Shown here: piece by piece, positions 1-8,541 of the stretch | How positions within the stretch are numbered: the stretch's first letter is position 1 | How the letters are laid out: the number at the start of each line of letters is the position of its first letter | From: CAITQP01 sp964533145 | Lineage (GTDB): Bacteria > Patescibacteriota > Minisyncoccia > Phycocordibacterales > UBA9973 | Reading direction: 5' to 3' | Assembly (NCBI GenBank): GCA_964533145.1 | Contig: CAZHLG010000010.1 | Coordinates: forward strand, 1 to 35,439 | DNA: 35,439 nt | Translations under genes and position numbers: made by a program | Notes under the pieces: model-generated | Databases searched by the model: none | Told to the model about the DNA's origin: nothing | The model's input: the letters and a program-made list of their open reading frames with translations, nothing else

Positions 1-1498
<1,498 letters not shown>

Positions 1499-1499
1499 G

Positions 1500-1904
1500 T
1501 TATTTGAGCAGTTGTGCTTGTAATTGCTTGAGCGAACGCTGGATCGTGCTGTCGTACACTTCGTCCCCTATCCGGATCTTGAGTCCGCCGATGATCCGCT
1601 GATCAACCTTTTCGAGTATGTGCACCTCGCGGGCTTTATATCGTTTCTTAAGGGCTTCGCGCAGATGGAGCCGGGTCTTCTCGGGCAGGCGTTCGGTGAG
1701 GGTGACAGTCGCTTCGACGATGTGATGCTTGGCGTTGTGGAGCTTCCGATACTCCTCGATGATCTCATCGGCCTTCGAAAGCATTCCTTTCTTGTTGAGA
1801 TATGCGGCGAAGGCTTTGAGGTCCTTCTTCTCGACGGCATCGTCCTTTCCGTCCGTCAGATCGAAGAGCGCTCCGGCAAGTTGTTTGGCAGTGGGAACGC
1901 TCAT
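1500..1904 (-). CDS. atpH: ATP synthase F1 subunit delta, short form
   Basis: Delta (OSCP-type) stalk subunit that ties F1 to the b-subunit peripheral stalk. The protein has 134 residues against about 175-180 in most bacteria, so the N-terminal helical bundle is shortened. The C-terminal part is the conserved one: DQRIIGGLKIRIGDEVYDST followed by a final helix rich in Leu and Gln, as in ordinary delta subunits. It starts 2 nt after atpF stops, and atpA starts 1 nt after it ends. Identity is firm from the C-terminal motif and gene position; the shortening appears real because no frame disruption is seen. Confidence 0.9.
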   Translation of the reverse strand: MSVPTAKQLAGALFDLTDGKDDAVEKKDLKAFAAYLNKKGMLSKADEIIEEYRKLHNAKHHIVEATVTLTERLPEKTRLHLREALKKRYKAREVHILEKVDQRIIGGLKIRIGDEVYDSTIQRSLKQLQAQLLK

Positions 1905-1906
1905 GG

Positions 1907-2401
1907 CTATATATGCTTAATGCTGTCTTCGACGACCTTGGCTTCGAGTTTCTTGTCCATGACGTCGCCGAGCACTTTTTCGGTGGCGGCAACGACGATC
2001 GACGCGAGCTCCCGGCGCGCATCCTCAAGGATCTTCTGCTTCTCAGCCTCGGCCTGCTCGCGGCCCTTGGCGAGCGCGGCAGCGAGTTCGGCCTGCACTT
2101 TTTCCATCTCTGCCGCGCGGAACTGCTTGCTCTCCTGCTGGATCTCCTTCATCTTTGCGGCATATTCGGCGTTCGCCTTGGCGACAAGCGCCGCATATTC
2201 AGCCTCGGCGGCGGCAAGAAGCTCTTTTTGCTTCTCTGCGTTGTCGAGGCCGCCCTTGATGGTCTTGCCGCGCTCGTCCATGAGCTTCTTGAGCGGCTTG
2301 AGCGCAAAGATGTACAGCACGGTGAAGACGATCGCGAAGTTGACGATCTGCGCGAGCATCAGTTTCCAGTCGAGGTGAAATGTTTCGATGAGAGATTCCA
2401 T
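1907..2401 (-). CDS. atpF: ATP synthase F0 subunit b
   Basis: Peripheral stalk subunit b, 164 residues. It has one N-terminal membrane segment (about residues 14-34, LMLAQIVNFAIVFTVLYIFA), the usual basic turn (LKPLKKLMDERGKTI), then a long Ala/Glu/Lys-rich coiled coil to the C terminus, which would dimerise and reach up to delta. Length and architecture fit the family. It lies between atpE and atpH; an 87-nt spacer with a stem-loop separates it from atpE, whereas atpH follows after 2 nt. Confidence 0.95.
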   Translation of the reverse strand: MESLIETFHLDWKLMLAQIVNFAIVFTVLYIFALKPLKKLMDERGKTIKGGLDNAEKQKELLAAAEAEYAALVAKANAEYAAKMKEIQQESKQFRAAEMEKVQAELAAALAKGREQAEAEKQKILEDARRELASIVVAATEKVLGDVMDKKLEAKVVEDSIKHI

Positions 2402-2458
2402 GGGTTCGTAATGATTAAGCGGCTAGAGAGAACGCGCGGCCAAAGCGGGCAGTAATGA

Positions 2459-2478
2459 GGATTCAATCGCTTGAATCC
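2459..2478 (-). other. Intercistronic stem-loop between atpE and atpF
   Basis: A perfect 8-bp inverted repeat, GGATTCAA / TTGAATCC, with a GCGA tetraloop, sits about 10 nt after the atpE stop. No U-tract follows on the minus strand, so it does not look like a terminator. A plausible role is protection of the atpE 3' end from exonucleases. Confidence 0.6.
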
Positions 2479-2488
2479 CCCGAACTGC

Positions 2489-2722
2489 CTACTTGATCGA
2501 GAGAGCGACCACCAGCGTGTAGATGGCGATGGCTTCAGCGAACGCGGCGGCGATGAGCATCGGAACGAAGATCTTGCTGCCTGCTTCCGGATTGCGGCCG
2601 ATGGCCTCCATGGCCTTCGAGCCGATCCAGCCGATGGCGAGACCCGGGCCGATTGCGCCGAAACCGATGGCGATAGCCTTTGCGATTTCCGGGATATGTT
2701 CGGTAACGATTGTGCCTTCCAT
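2489..2722 (-). CDS. atpE: ATP synthase F0 subunit c
   Basis: Ring-forming c subunit that carries ions through the membrane rotor, 77 residues in two helices. Helix 1 is Gly/Ala-rich (IAIGFGAIGPGLAIGWIGSK), the polar loop has GRNPE in place of the common RQPE, and helix 2 has the ion-binding carboxylate Glu63 in AFAEAIAIY. The helix-1 Gln of Na+-specific rings is not evident, so a proton ring is more likely, but this is inference. ATG at 2722 was chosen because the c-subunit homology begins there; the frame stays open upstream to an ATG at 2800. Stem-loops flank the gene on both sides. Confidence 0.95.
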   Translation of the reverse strand: MEGTIVTEHIPEIAKAIAIGFGAIGPGLAIGWIGSKAMEAIGRNPEAGSKIFVPMLIAAAFAEAIAIYTLVVALSIK

Positions 2723-2770
2723 AGGGATGTTGCTTCGATTAACTGCTAAAGTATTTGACCTTTGCCTCCT

Positions 2771-2791
2771 GGCATCCTCGCTGAGGATACC
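2771..2791 (-). other. Intercistronic stem-loop upstream of atpE
   Basis: GGTATCCTC-AGC-GAGGATGCC forms a 9-bp stem (one G-U pair) in the spacer between atpB and atpE, followed at once by AGGAGG (2770-2765). The AGGAGG is more than 40 nt from the chosen atpE ATG and no ATG, GTG or TTG lies at normal distance from it, so it may act as a translation enhancer or be chance. Confidence 0.55.
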
Positions 2792-2808
2792 ATAAGGCAC
2801 CGTTCAAA

Positions 2809-3777
2809 TCATGCCGCCTCCGCCCGAGCCTCGGACTGCATGTCTCCGGGGACCTCGTCGAGGACGTGCGCGCCATGCTCCTCCGGATGCGGATCGTGAT
2901 GGCCGTGCTCCTCGTCATGGTCATGGTCCTGCGCGGCGATCGTGAAGTACACGACGGTCAGGATGGAGAAAATGAACGCCTGGATGATGCCGACGAAGAC
3001 CTCAAGGAACAGGAATGGGATCGGCACGAAATATGCGACCATGGCGGTCATGGACGCAAGGAGCACTTCGCCGGCAAACACGTTGCCGAAGAGACGGAGC
3101 GAGAGCGAAGCGACCTTCGCGCCTTCGCCGACGATCTCGATCACGCCGACAGCAAAGGTGATCGGCGCAACGAGAATGATGACCGGATCCTTCTTGATCT
3201 TCGTGAAAATGCTCCCGAGAGCCTTGAAATTAAGGTACTTATTGAGCATTTTCCAGGCACCGATGCTGATGACGCCGAAGATGTTCGCGCCAAGGACGGC
3301 CGTCACGGCAAGCGCGATGGTCGTGTTGAGATCGGCCGTGCCCGATCGGAGGAAGGGAATGAACGTATCGCCATGCTCGACGACGCCGAGACCGACGAGC
3401 GGCAGGAGGCCGATCCAGTTGCTGATGAGAATGAAGAAGAAGATCGAAATGGCGATCGGAAAAACGCGCTGGCTGATCCTGCGGTCCCCGGTGACCTGGT
3501 CGGCAAGATCAAGGCCTCCTTCGATGAGGACCTCGAAGAAGTGCTGGAGCTTGCCCGGGACGGTGCGGATCGAGAGCCGCAGCGCAAGAGCGATGACGGC
3601 GATGATGGCGACGGTGACCCAGCTCGTGATGAGCGCGTTGGTGACGGGGAACGAACCGACATGCATGACAGGCTCGGCGAAGAGCGTCTGCTCGTGCTTG
3701 AGCTCGTGCGTCTCCCCCGCCGGCGCGTTCTCGGCGTGCATGACCTCGGTCTCAGTTGTGCTATGCGTTTCCGTCAT
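2809..3777 (-). CDS. atpB: ATP synthase F0 subunit a with His-rich tail
   Basis: Membrane stator subunit a, 322 residues, which forms the two half-channels against the c ring. The essential arginine is Arg228 in SLRLFGNVFAGE. Several hydrophobic helices span roughly residues 50-70, 105-130, 150-175, 198-218 and 235-282. The N-terminal 30 residues are polar and Thr/His-rich. The C-terminal tail (residues 284-304) is very unusual: eight His with Asp and Glu, which could bind metal. The ATG at 3777 overlaps the end of atpZ/I by 17 nt; the frame is open further upstream, but that part lies inside atpZ/I and is low-complexity basic. Confidence 0.95.
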   Translation of the reverse strand: MTETHSTTETEVMHAENAPAGETHELKHEQTLFAEPVMHVGSFPVTNALITSWVTVAIIAVIALALRLSIRTVPGKLQHFFEVLIEGGLDLADQVTGDRRISQRVFPIAISIFFFILISNWIGLLPLVGLGVVEHGDTFIPFLRSGTADLNTTIALAVTAVLGANIFGVISIGAWKMLNKYLNFKALGSIFTKIKKDPVIILVAPITFAVGVIEIVGEGAKVASLSLRLFGNVFAGEVLLASMTAMVAYFVPIPFLFLEVFVGIIQAFIFSILTVVYFTIAAQDHDHDEEHGHHDPHPEEHGAHVLDEVPGDMQSEARAEAA

Positions 3778-4024
3778 GTGTTGCTTTCTGTTCTTCTTTT
3801 TCGAGCGCGCGCTGGTATTTCTTGGATTCGCGGTAGATGCCGAACACCGACAGGAAGAAACCTGCACCGATCATCACATAAAACCAGAGACTGCCGGTGC
3901 CGTTGCGCGCATCGAGCCAGCGACCGAGCAGGAGCGCCAAGATAACGGGCGTTGCCACCCATCCGGACATCCGTCCGAAGACCATTAAGGCTTCTCGCCA
4001 CGCTTTTCTGTCTATCGCTGCCAT
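3761..4024 (-). CDS. AtpZ/AtpI-family F0 assembly protein
   Basis: A small membrane protein of 87 residues at the head of the ATP synthase operon, the usual place of atpI/atpZ. It has two hydrophobic segments (about 20-38 and 45-63) joined by a short basic loop (GRWLDARNGTGS), and the ending YRESKKYQRALEKEE typical of the AtpZ/AtpI group. These proteins help c-ring assembly or Mg2+ supply; which of the two applies cannot be told from the sequence. It starts 43 nt after tRNA-Ile and overlaps atpB by 17 nt. No clear ribosome-binding site is visible. Confidence 0.8.
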   Translation of the reverse strand: MAAIDRKAWREALMVFGRMSGWVATPVILALLLGRWLDARNGTGSLWFYVMIGAGFFLSVFGIYRESKKYQRALEKEEQKATHDGNA

Positions 4025-4067
4025 GGAATCGAAAGCAGGAACGGCCCGCGTGGCCGCTCGGCCTGCT

Positions 4068-4142
4068 TGGTGCGTGTGGTAGGAATCGGACCTACGACCT
4101 CTGTCTTATCAGGACAGCGTTCTACCACTGAACTACACACGC
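4068..4142 (-). tRNA. tRNA-Ile (anticodon GAU)
   Basis: A full cloverleaf: acceptor GCGTGTG/CACACGC, D arm GTTC-AGTGGTA-GAAC, anticodon stem CTGTC/GACAG with loop CTGATAA (anticodon GAT), T arm GTAGG-TCCGATT-CCTAC, discriminator A, and an encoded CCA. The three other tRNA calls in this window have no encoded CCA. It lies just after the operon promoter and 43 nt before atpZ/I with no clear terminator between, so it may share a transcript with the ATP synthase genes. Confidence 0.96.
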
Positions 4143-4176
4143 ATACAAGGAAAACTGCCCGATCAGGGGCGCCCGG

Positions 4177-4205
4177 AGTATAGCAGAAAAACGGCGCCGC
4201 AGCAA
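4177..4205 (-). promoter_or_regulatory. Promoter for tRNA-Ile and the ATP synthase operon
   Basis: TTGCTG (4205-4200), a 17-nt spacer, then the extended -10 TGC-TATACT (4182-4177), about 35 nt before the tRNA 5' end. This is the only good promoter seen upstream of the ATP synthase genes. Confidence 0.65.
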
Positions 4206-4226
4206 CGATGCTGCAGACATCGCCCG

Positions 4227-6260
4227 TTATGGGTGCGCGTTCGCGTACGCGGCCGTCGCCGGGCCAAAAATGCCCGTGCCCGTGTTCAGGCCGGCAGGAG
4301 TCAGAATCTGAGCGGCATAAGCCTCCTGAAGGGCCTTGACGGCCTTTTGAGTTGCCGTACCGTAGAACGCAGTCTCGCTGCCGCGCGAACCCGGGCCCGT
4401 GAGAGCGACGGGAAAACCATGCGTATTGAGGTACGCCTGCAGCTCGCGCACCGCCGGATCGCGCATGCCCGGTCGCAAAACCTTCGCAAAACGCGGAGTG
4501 GTCGAAACAGGTTCGATGTCGGCGGGCGGCGGCGGCTCTGCCTGCGACAGTGCGACATAATTCGTCTCCGCAGAGACCGCTCCGGATCCCCCGCCGGACG
4601 AGCCGCCGCCCGAACCTCCCGCCGTCCCCGTACTAAAACGGACGGCAAGGATGTTGCTGATATTACCGGCATCATCGATGACAGAGATGCTGCAATCATA
4701 GGCACCCGACGCCAAGTAATCGAAAGTGACTTCCGTATTTCCGATAGCGGCACGCGCAGTCGAAGACACGCAACCGCCATCGTAGTTGATCGCGCCGGCT
4801 TCCGTGCTTGAAAAAACGAACGTCGGCGTATGATCATACGTATACGAGGATATGGGCGAAACTTCGGCAATGACCGGCGCGACAGTATCGACAACGAACG
4901 CCAGGCCCATGCCCGACGAAGCGGCGACGGCATACGAAGAGAACGCTCCAGCCGCATCAAAAGCCCGGACTTTCCAATAATACGGCCCATCCGAAAGTAC
5001 GCTGTCCGAAGACCCGACCGTATACGTGCCCAGACCGGCAGCTTGTCCCACTGTGTACGAAACGCCTCCAGTAGACCCGAGACCGCTCGTATAATCGATC
5101 ACCGGCGCGGCGAAATCGAGGCTCGTCGCAATCAAAATCTGATACCCGACCTGGTCGCCCGGATCAGCATCGGCAAGCGTAAATGTGAATGCCGGCCGTG
5201 AAGCATTGGTCGGAAGACCGGAAACGAGAGCCGTAGGACCGAGGTCTGCCGGCCTGTCCGGCGCAGCATCGACAAGGCCGGTGTATATCGGCCCTCCGTA
5301 CACAGACGCAGCAAAGCGAGTGCCATCGCCCGAAACTGCCACCGAACTCCAAGCATGCGCTCCGGCTCCGACCTGCTCCGTCCATGTCTCTCCCGCATCG
5401 TCGGATGTGTATATCGATCCGCCGTCCGCAGCCATGGCGGCATGCATCCCGTCGGGACTCAACGAGATCTTGCTCCAAGTTGTGGAGGTAATCGAAATAT
5501 TCGGATGCCACGAAGTGCCGAAATCATAGGAAAAATGCACATTGCCTGAGCGCTCAAGTGCGGCAATGGTAAGACCGTCCGCCGAAAGTGCGACAGACTG
5601 CCAGTCGCGCGGGCCTGAGGTGACCATATCCACCCAATAGACACCGCTTGTCTCTGACACGTAGATCGCCTGACCCTCGATGGCCAAGACCATCCTGGTG
5701 CCGTCGGCCGAAACAGACATCTCTGCCCTGTGCAGCGGTATCTCGGTGAACTCGCTCACCGGCGGCACGAATTCCGTTCCGTACGGCTGGGTCCAGATCC
5801 ACCCGTCCGAGGTAAAGCCAGCAAGACGCGTCCCGTCTCCCGAGACAGCGACATGCTGCCATGTCTTCGTATCCCCGGTATCAATGGGACTCCAGTTCTC
5901 TCCGCTGTCCGAGGATATCCACAAAGCACCCTCGGTGCCTCCGACGGCCATGCGCGTGCCGTCGCTCGAGAGAGCGATATCCCGCCAGCCATGCACACCA
6001 AGAGCGGACCGTTCAGACCAGGTGACTCCGCCGTCAGCGGAGGTATACACATATCCTGAATCGGGCACGGCCGCGATCTTTTGACCGTCGGCAGACATCG
6101 CTATCGCCACCCAATTGCGCATCCCCGCACCTGTCTGTTCCGTCCACGCGCAGGTAGACGCGCATACTCGCTCGTAATACAGGACACTGGCCGCAACGAT
6201 CACGGCAAGTGCCGCGATGATGCCGGCGAGGTGGATCGGATGTGATCGTGCGAACTGCAT
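4227..6260 (-). CDS. Exported beta-propeller protein with C-terminal peptidoglycan-binding domain
   Basis: A 677-residue cell-envelope protein. Residues 11-30 form a signal or membrane anchor. About residues 40-345 hold roughly seven blade-like repeats of about 40 residues, each pairing an S-x-DGT strand with an Asp-box-like S-x-D-x-G-x-T-W turn (for example TSADGGVTW, TSDDAGETW), as in BNR/sialidase-type propellers. Next come an FN3-like domain ending in YYWKVRAFDAAG and an Ig-like domain (DDAGNIS), a Gly/Ser linker, and a PG_binding_1-like domain in the last 85 residues (RDPAVRELQAYLNTHGFPV, FGPATAAYA). No enzymatic domain is evident, so a structural or adhesive role on the wall is likely. 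ATG at 6260 was chosen because the promoter lies just before it. Confidence 0.8.
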   Translation of the reverse strand: MQFARSHPIHLAGIIAALAVIVAASVLYYERVCASTCAWTEQTGAGMRNWVAIAMSADGQKIAAVPDSGYVYTSADGGVTWSERSALGVHGWRDIALSSDGTRMAVGGTEGALWISSDSGENWSPIDTGDTKTWQHVAVSGDGTRLAGFTSDGWIWTQPYGTEFVPPVSEFTEIPLHRAEMSVSADGTRMVLAIEGQAIYVSETSGVYWVDMVTSGPRDWQSVALSADGLTIAALERSGNVHFSYDFGTSWHPNISITSTTWSKISLSPDGMHAAMAADGGSIYTSDDAGETWTEQVGAGAHAWSSVAVSGDGTRFAASVYGGPIYTGLVDAAPDRPADLGPTALVSGLPTNASRPAFTFTLADADPGDQVGYQILIATSLDFAAPVIDYTSGLGSTGGVSYTVGQAAGLGTYTVGSSDSVLSDGPYYWKVRAFDAAGAFSSYAVAASSGMGLAFVVDTVAPVIAEVSPISSYTYDHTPTFVFSSTEAGAINYDGGCVSSTARAAIGNTEVTFDYLASGAYDCSISVIDDAGNISNILAVRFSTGTAGGSGGGSSGGGSGAVSAETNYVALSQAEPPPPADIEPVSTTPRFAKVLRPGMRDPAVRELQAYLNTHGFPVALTGPGSRGSETAFYGTATQKAVKALQEAYAAQILTPAGLNTGTGIFGPATAAYANAHP

Positions 6261-6268
6261 GTCTCTTG

Positions 6269-6274
6269 AGTATA
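6269..6274 (-). promoter_or_regulatory. Extended -10 promoter, near-leaderless
   Basis: TGC-TATACT ends 8 nt before the ATG at 6260. The -35 region is occupied by the hairpin terminator of the preceding gene, so recognition would rely on the extended -10. Confidence 0.6.
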
Positions 6275-6275
6275 G

Positions 6276-6327
6276 CACCGTGCACGAAAAATCCCCGCAC
6301 GGGTGCGGGGATTTTTCGTGCACGGTG
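6276..6327 (-). terminator. Perfect 25-bp hairpin terminator after the RRM gene
   Basis: Arms at 6276-6300 and 6303-6327 are perfect inverted repeats with a 2-nt loop. The GC-rich core (CCCCGCAC) is flanked by A5/T5 runs inside the stem, so it can work in both directions. It starts 7 nt after the RRM stop codon. Confidence 0.8.
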
Positions 6328-6333
6328 AAGTGC

Positions 6334-6594
6334 TTAGAAGCGGCGCTCCTGAGGACGAGCCTCGGAAACGGTAAGCTTGCGGCCCTGGAAGTCCTGGTTG
6401 TTGAACTGATCGATCGCGGTCATCGCGTCCGAATCATTGTCCATCTCGACGAAGCCGAAACCCTTCGAGCGTCCAGTCATCTTATCCATGATAATGGTCG
6501 CGGATGCGACCGGACCAATCTGCTCGAAGTGAGCCTTGAGGTCCGCGTCCGTCGAGGAATACGGGATTCCGCCGACGTAGAGCTTTTTTGCCAT
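6334..6594 (-). CDS. RRM-domain RNA-binding protein
   Basis: A single RNA recognition motif of 86 residues that binds single-stranded RNA. RNP2 is LYVGGI (residues 5-10) and RNP1 is KGFGFVEM (44-51), both with the aromatic residues needed for base stacking. The C-terminal tail is short and basic (EARPQERRF), without the Gly-rich tail seen in many cyanobacterial homologues. Such proteins are often linked to cold or stress response in bacteria; that role is inferred here. ATG at 6594 is fixed by the start of the RRM fold. It has its own promoter, a leader of about 130 nt, and its own terminator. Confidence 0.93.
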   Translation of the reverse strand: MAKKLYVGGIPYSSTDADLKAHFEQIGPVASATIIMDKMTGRSKGFGFVEMDNDSDAMTAIDQFNNQDFQGRKLTVSEARPQERRF

Positions 6595-6734
6595 ACTATC
6601 TGCTTGTGCGCTTATGCGGCGCACGCGCGAAACTTGTAAATGAGAGCCTTCGGAGCCCTCAAGTAGCGCGATTCACCGTACAACCCTTGCGAACAAGGAG
6701 CACATGAGAAACGAAAACTACTGGAAACATTATA
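6595..6734 (-). promoter_or_regulatory. RRM gene promoter and long structured 5' leader
   Basis: An extended -10 (TGG-TATAAT, -10 at 6734-6729) lies about 135 nt before the ATG. The leader can fold into a stem GAGGGCT/GGCTCTC (about 6642-6660, with G-U pairs) and a perfect 6-bp stem GTGCGC/GCGCAC (6624-6619 with 6611-6606) ending 11 nt before the start codon. The long leader contrasts with the near-leaderless genes around it and suggests control at the RNA level. Confidence 0.55.
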
Positions 6735-6753
6735 CCATATACTTGCCTAAAAA

Positions 6754-6785
6754 AGCAAAACCCAGCAATGTAGCTGAGTTTTGCT
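6754..6785 (-). terminator. Terminator of the Tat/cohesin operon
   Basis: AGCAAAACTCAGC and GCTGGGTTTTGCT form a 13-bp stem (one G-U) with a 6-nt loop, followed by a run of T on the minus strand. It lies 5 nt after the stop of the last operon gene and just upstream of the RRM promoter. Confidence 0.88.
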
Positions 6786-6789
6786 GGTG

Positions 6790-8541
6790 CTATTGCTTCT
6801 TCGGCTGACGTTTACGCGCAGGGCCGGTTTGCTCAAAATACCGTTCGGCTTCATCGATATCCCCTGCCACATCGGCGAAAATCTGCTGTTCTTTTTCGGT
6901 CCAGCGTTCGCGCGGGTGGTTCTTTTCAAAGATATCACCGAGCAATTCGACATCCCGCCGCAATATTTGGAACACGCGGTGCGTATTTGCCTCCTCCGTC
7001 TTGCGGCGGCCGGCCACAAATGATACAAGCCGCACAAGCCAACGAATGCTGAAAACCAGGATGACAAGAAGCGTGAAGACAAATGTCAGGAGCGGTACCG
7101 GCTGAGCGTTGGCGACCGAACGCATGCGTGCGTACGCAGCGCGCGTCATGCCCGACAGACTTGCTTTAAGTACGACCGTTTGGGTCTCAGAATGCACGAT
7201 CGATCCGTTAGCGGCAGACCCCTCAGCAGCGATACGCGCCATGCCCGAGGATCCGAAGGCCGGAAGAACAACCGAAAAACGACCGGCCGCGTCAGTTACG
7301 GTCTCAATGCTGCGGCGTGTCCCGTCTGGAGATTCCGCAATGACAGCGACGGCACGCCCAGGGACGAACGATCCGCTTACAGTCAGCAGGTCCGTGCTTG
7401 ATGCCGTTTTCGGCACAGCATCGACTGAAAGGACCTCCGAAGGCACGACGGCAACGATTACGCTTTCAACGCGCGAATTCCCGGCCGCATCGAATGCACG
7501 CACGCTAAGCGTATGCGTCCCGGCAGAAAGACCTTGCATTACGATGCGGGATTCGTCGCTAGCGGGCTGCTCGACAATGACGCGATCACCCTCCGAAACA
7601 GAGATTTTCGCGATACCGGACAGCGCGTCGTGTGCCGAGATTTTCAATGCGGGCTCGCCTGTCTCATTTCCTTCGACAGAGACTGCAAGCTGGGCAGGTT
7701 CTGCTGAATCGATGCGTATCACGCGATGCGTCACCGGACCCCAGCCGCGGCTATTGCGGAAACGGACATGCAAGTACCAGATGCCATCTCCCATATCCGG
7801 AATCGTCTTATGCGATACGGCCGGAGCGTACGTGACAGTCGGCAAAGAATCCGGGAACGAACCGCGCAGAAGCTGCACGGCTGTCACTCCAGACGGAATC
7901 ACCCACGAAAAGGTCGCCGTGTCGGACGAATACCAGGCGCTCTCGTCAGGCATATCCTTCGATGTCACGGCAGGCGCGGGCGGCAGCGACGATGCTTGGA
8001 CCGGTTTCGGCGCCGGCGTGGGAACAGTTTCAGCCTCATTCTGCTGCTGTTGCTGCTTTGCAGTCACCGTAACCGTGACGCCGTTGCGCGATCCAGTCAC
8101 ATCGGTGCCAAGACCGTCGTTTGCGTATGCCGTGCCTGAAGAGAACGCGATCGTCGCCGACCCCGAACGCTTTGCATAAAACACGACATCGATGACCTTG
8201 CCTCCGGTACCCGTGTATCCCGGGTCAGGAACCCCTCCGTTGAAGGAGAACGAGCCGCTGGTGTTTGAAAACACCGGCTGCTCCGCCCAGATCGAAAAAA
8301 CAGAACCTGCGGTCGAAAAAGACTGCACGGAGAGAATATCTGCAGGATACGAGAGAGAGGCTTCGACGTCGTTTATCGAGACAGGCGATGTCACGGAGAC
8401 TGTCGCCACGACCGTCGAACCCTCTTGCACGGAAAGACTCGACGCCCGTACTGAGATATCGGCGGTTGCCGCAAAAAGAACTGCGGCATGCGAACCGAGA
8501 ATGACGAGCGCGACAAGCGTGGCGAGGAGTTTTTTCTTCAT
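6790..8541 (-). CDS. Membrane-anchored cohesin-domain protein (583 aa)
   Basis: Signal peptide at residues 1-25, then a cohesin-type domain (about 27-150): paired strands SINDVEASLSYPADILSV and the family hallmark FSIWAEQPVFSNTSGSFSFN, with GGVPDPGYTGTGGKV. Cohesins bind dockerin modules. A Gln/Pro linker and Ig-like repeats follow, with a D-x-x-GN motif (FDAAGNSRVES). A membrane segment lies at about residues 480-510, and a charged cytoplasmic tail of about 70 residues, probably helical, ends in KRQPKKQ. The start at 8541 overlaps the previous stop as ATGA, a sign of translational coupling. It is the last gene of the operon. A scaffold that holds dockerin proteins on the outer face of the membrane is the likely role. 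Confidence 0.85.
   Translation of the reverse strand: MKKKLLATLVALVILGSHAAVLFAATADISVRASSLSVQEGSTVVATVSVTSPVSINDVEASLSYPADILSVQSFSTAGSVFSIWAEQPVFSNTSGSFSFNGGVPDPGYTGTGGKVIDVVFYAKRSGSATIAFSSGTAYANDGLGTDVTGSRNGVTVTVTAKQQQQQNEAETVPTPAPKPVQASSLPPAPAVTSKDMPDESAWYSSDTATFSWVIPSGVTAVQLLRGSFPDSLPTVTYAPAVSHKTIPDMGDGIWYLHVRFRNSRGWGPVTHRVIRIDSAEPAQLAVSVEGNETGEPALKISAHDALSGIAKISVSEGDRVIVEQPASDESRIVMQGLSAGTHTLSVRAFDAAGNSRVESVIVAVVPSEVLSVDAVPKTASSTDLLTVSGSFVPGRAVAVIAESPDGTRRSIETVTDAAGRFSVVLPAFGSSGMARIAAEGSAANGSIVHSETQTVVLKASLSGMTRAAYARMRSVANAQPVPLLTFVFTLLVILVFSIRWLVRLVSFVAGRRKTEEANTHRVFQILRRDVELLGDIFEKNHPRERWTEKEQQIFADVAGDIDEAERYFEQTGPARKRQPKKQ

Noticed and set aside
2764..2770. AGGAGG as ribosome-binding site for atpE
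   Set aside because: It is over 40 nt before the chosen ATG and no start codon lies at normal distance; kept only as a note on the spacer.
2471..2800. Longer atpE starting at 2800
   Set aside because: The extra 26 residues are basic, lie in a spacer with stem-loop and have no c-subunit homology; ATG at 2722 fits the family.
6276..6327. 25-bp perfect palindrome as an IS end or attachment site
   Set aside because: No transposase nearby and no second copy; its place 7 nt after a stop codon and its T-runs fit a terminator.
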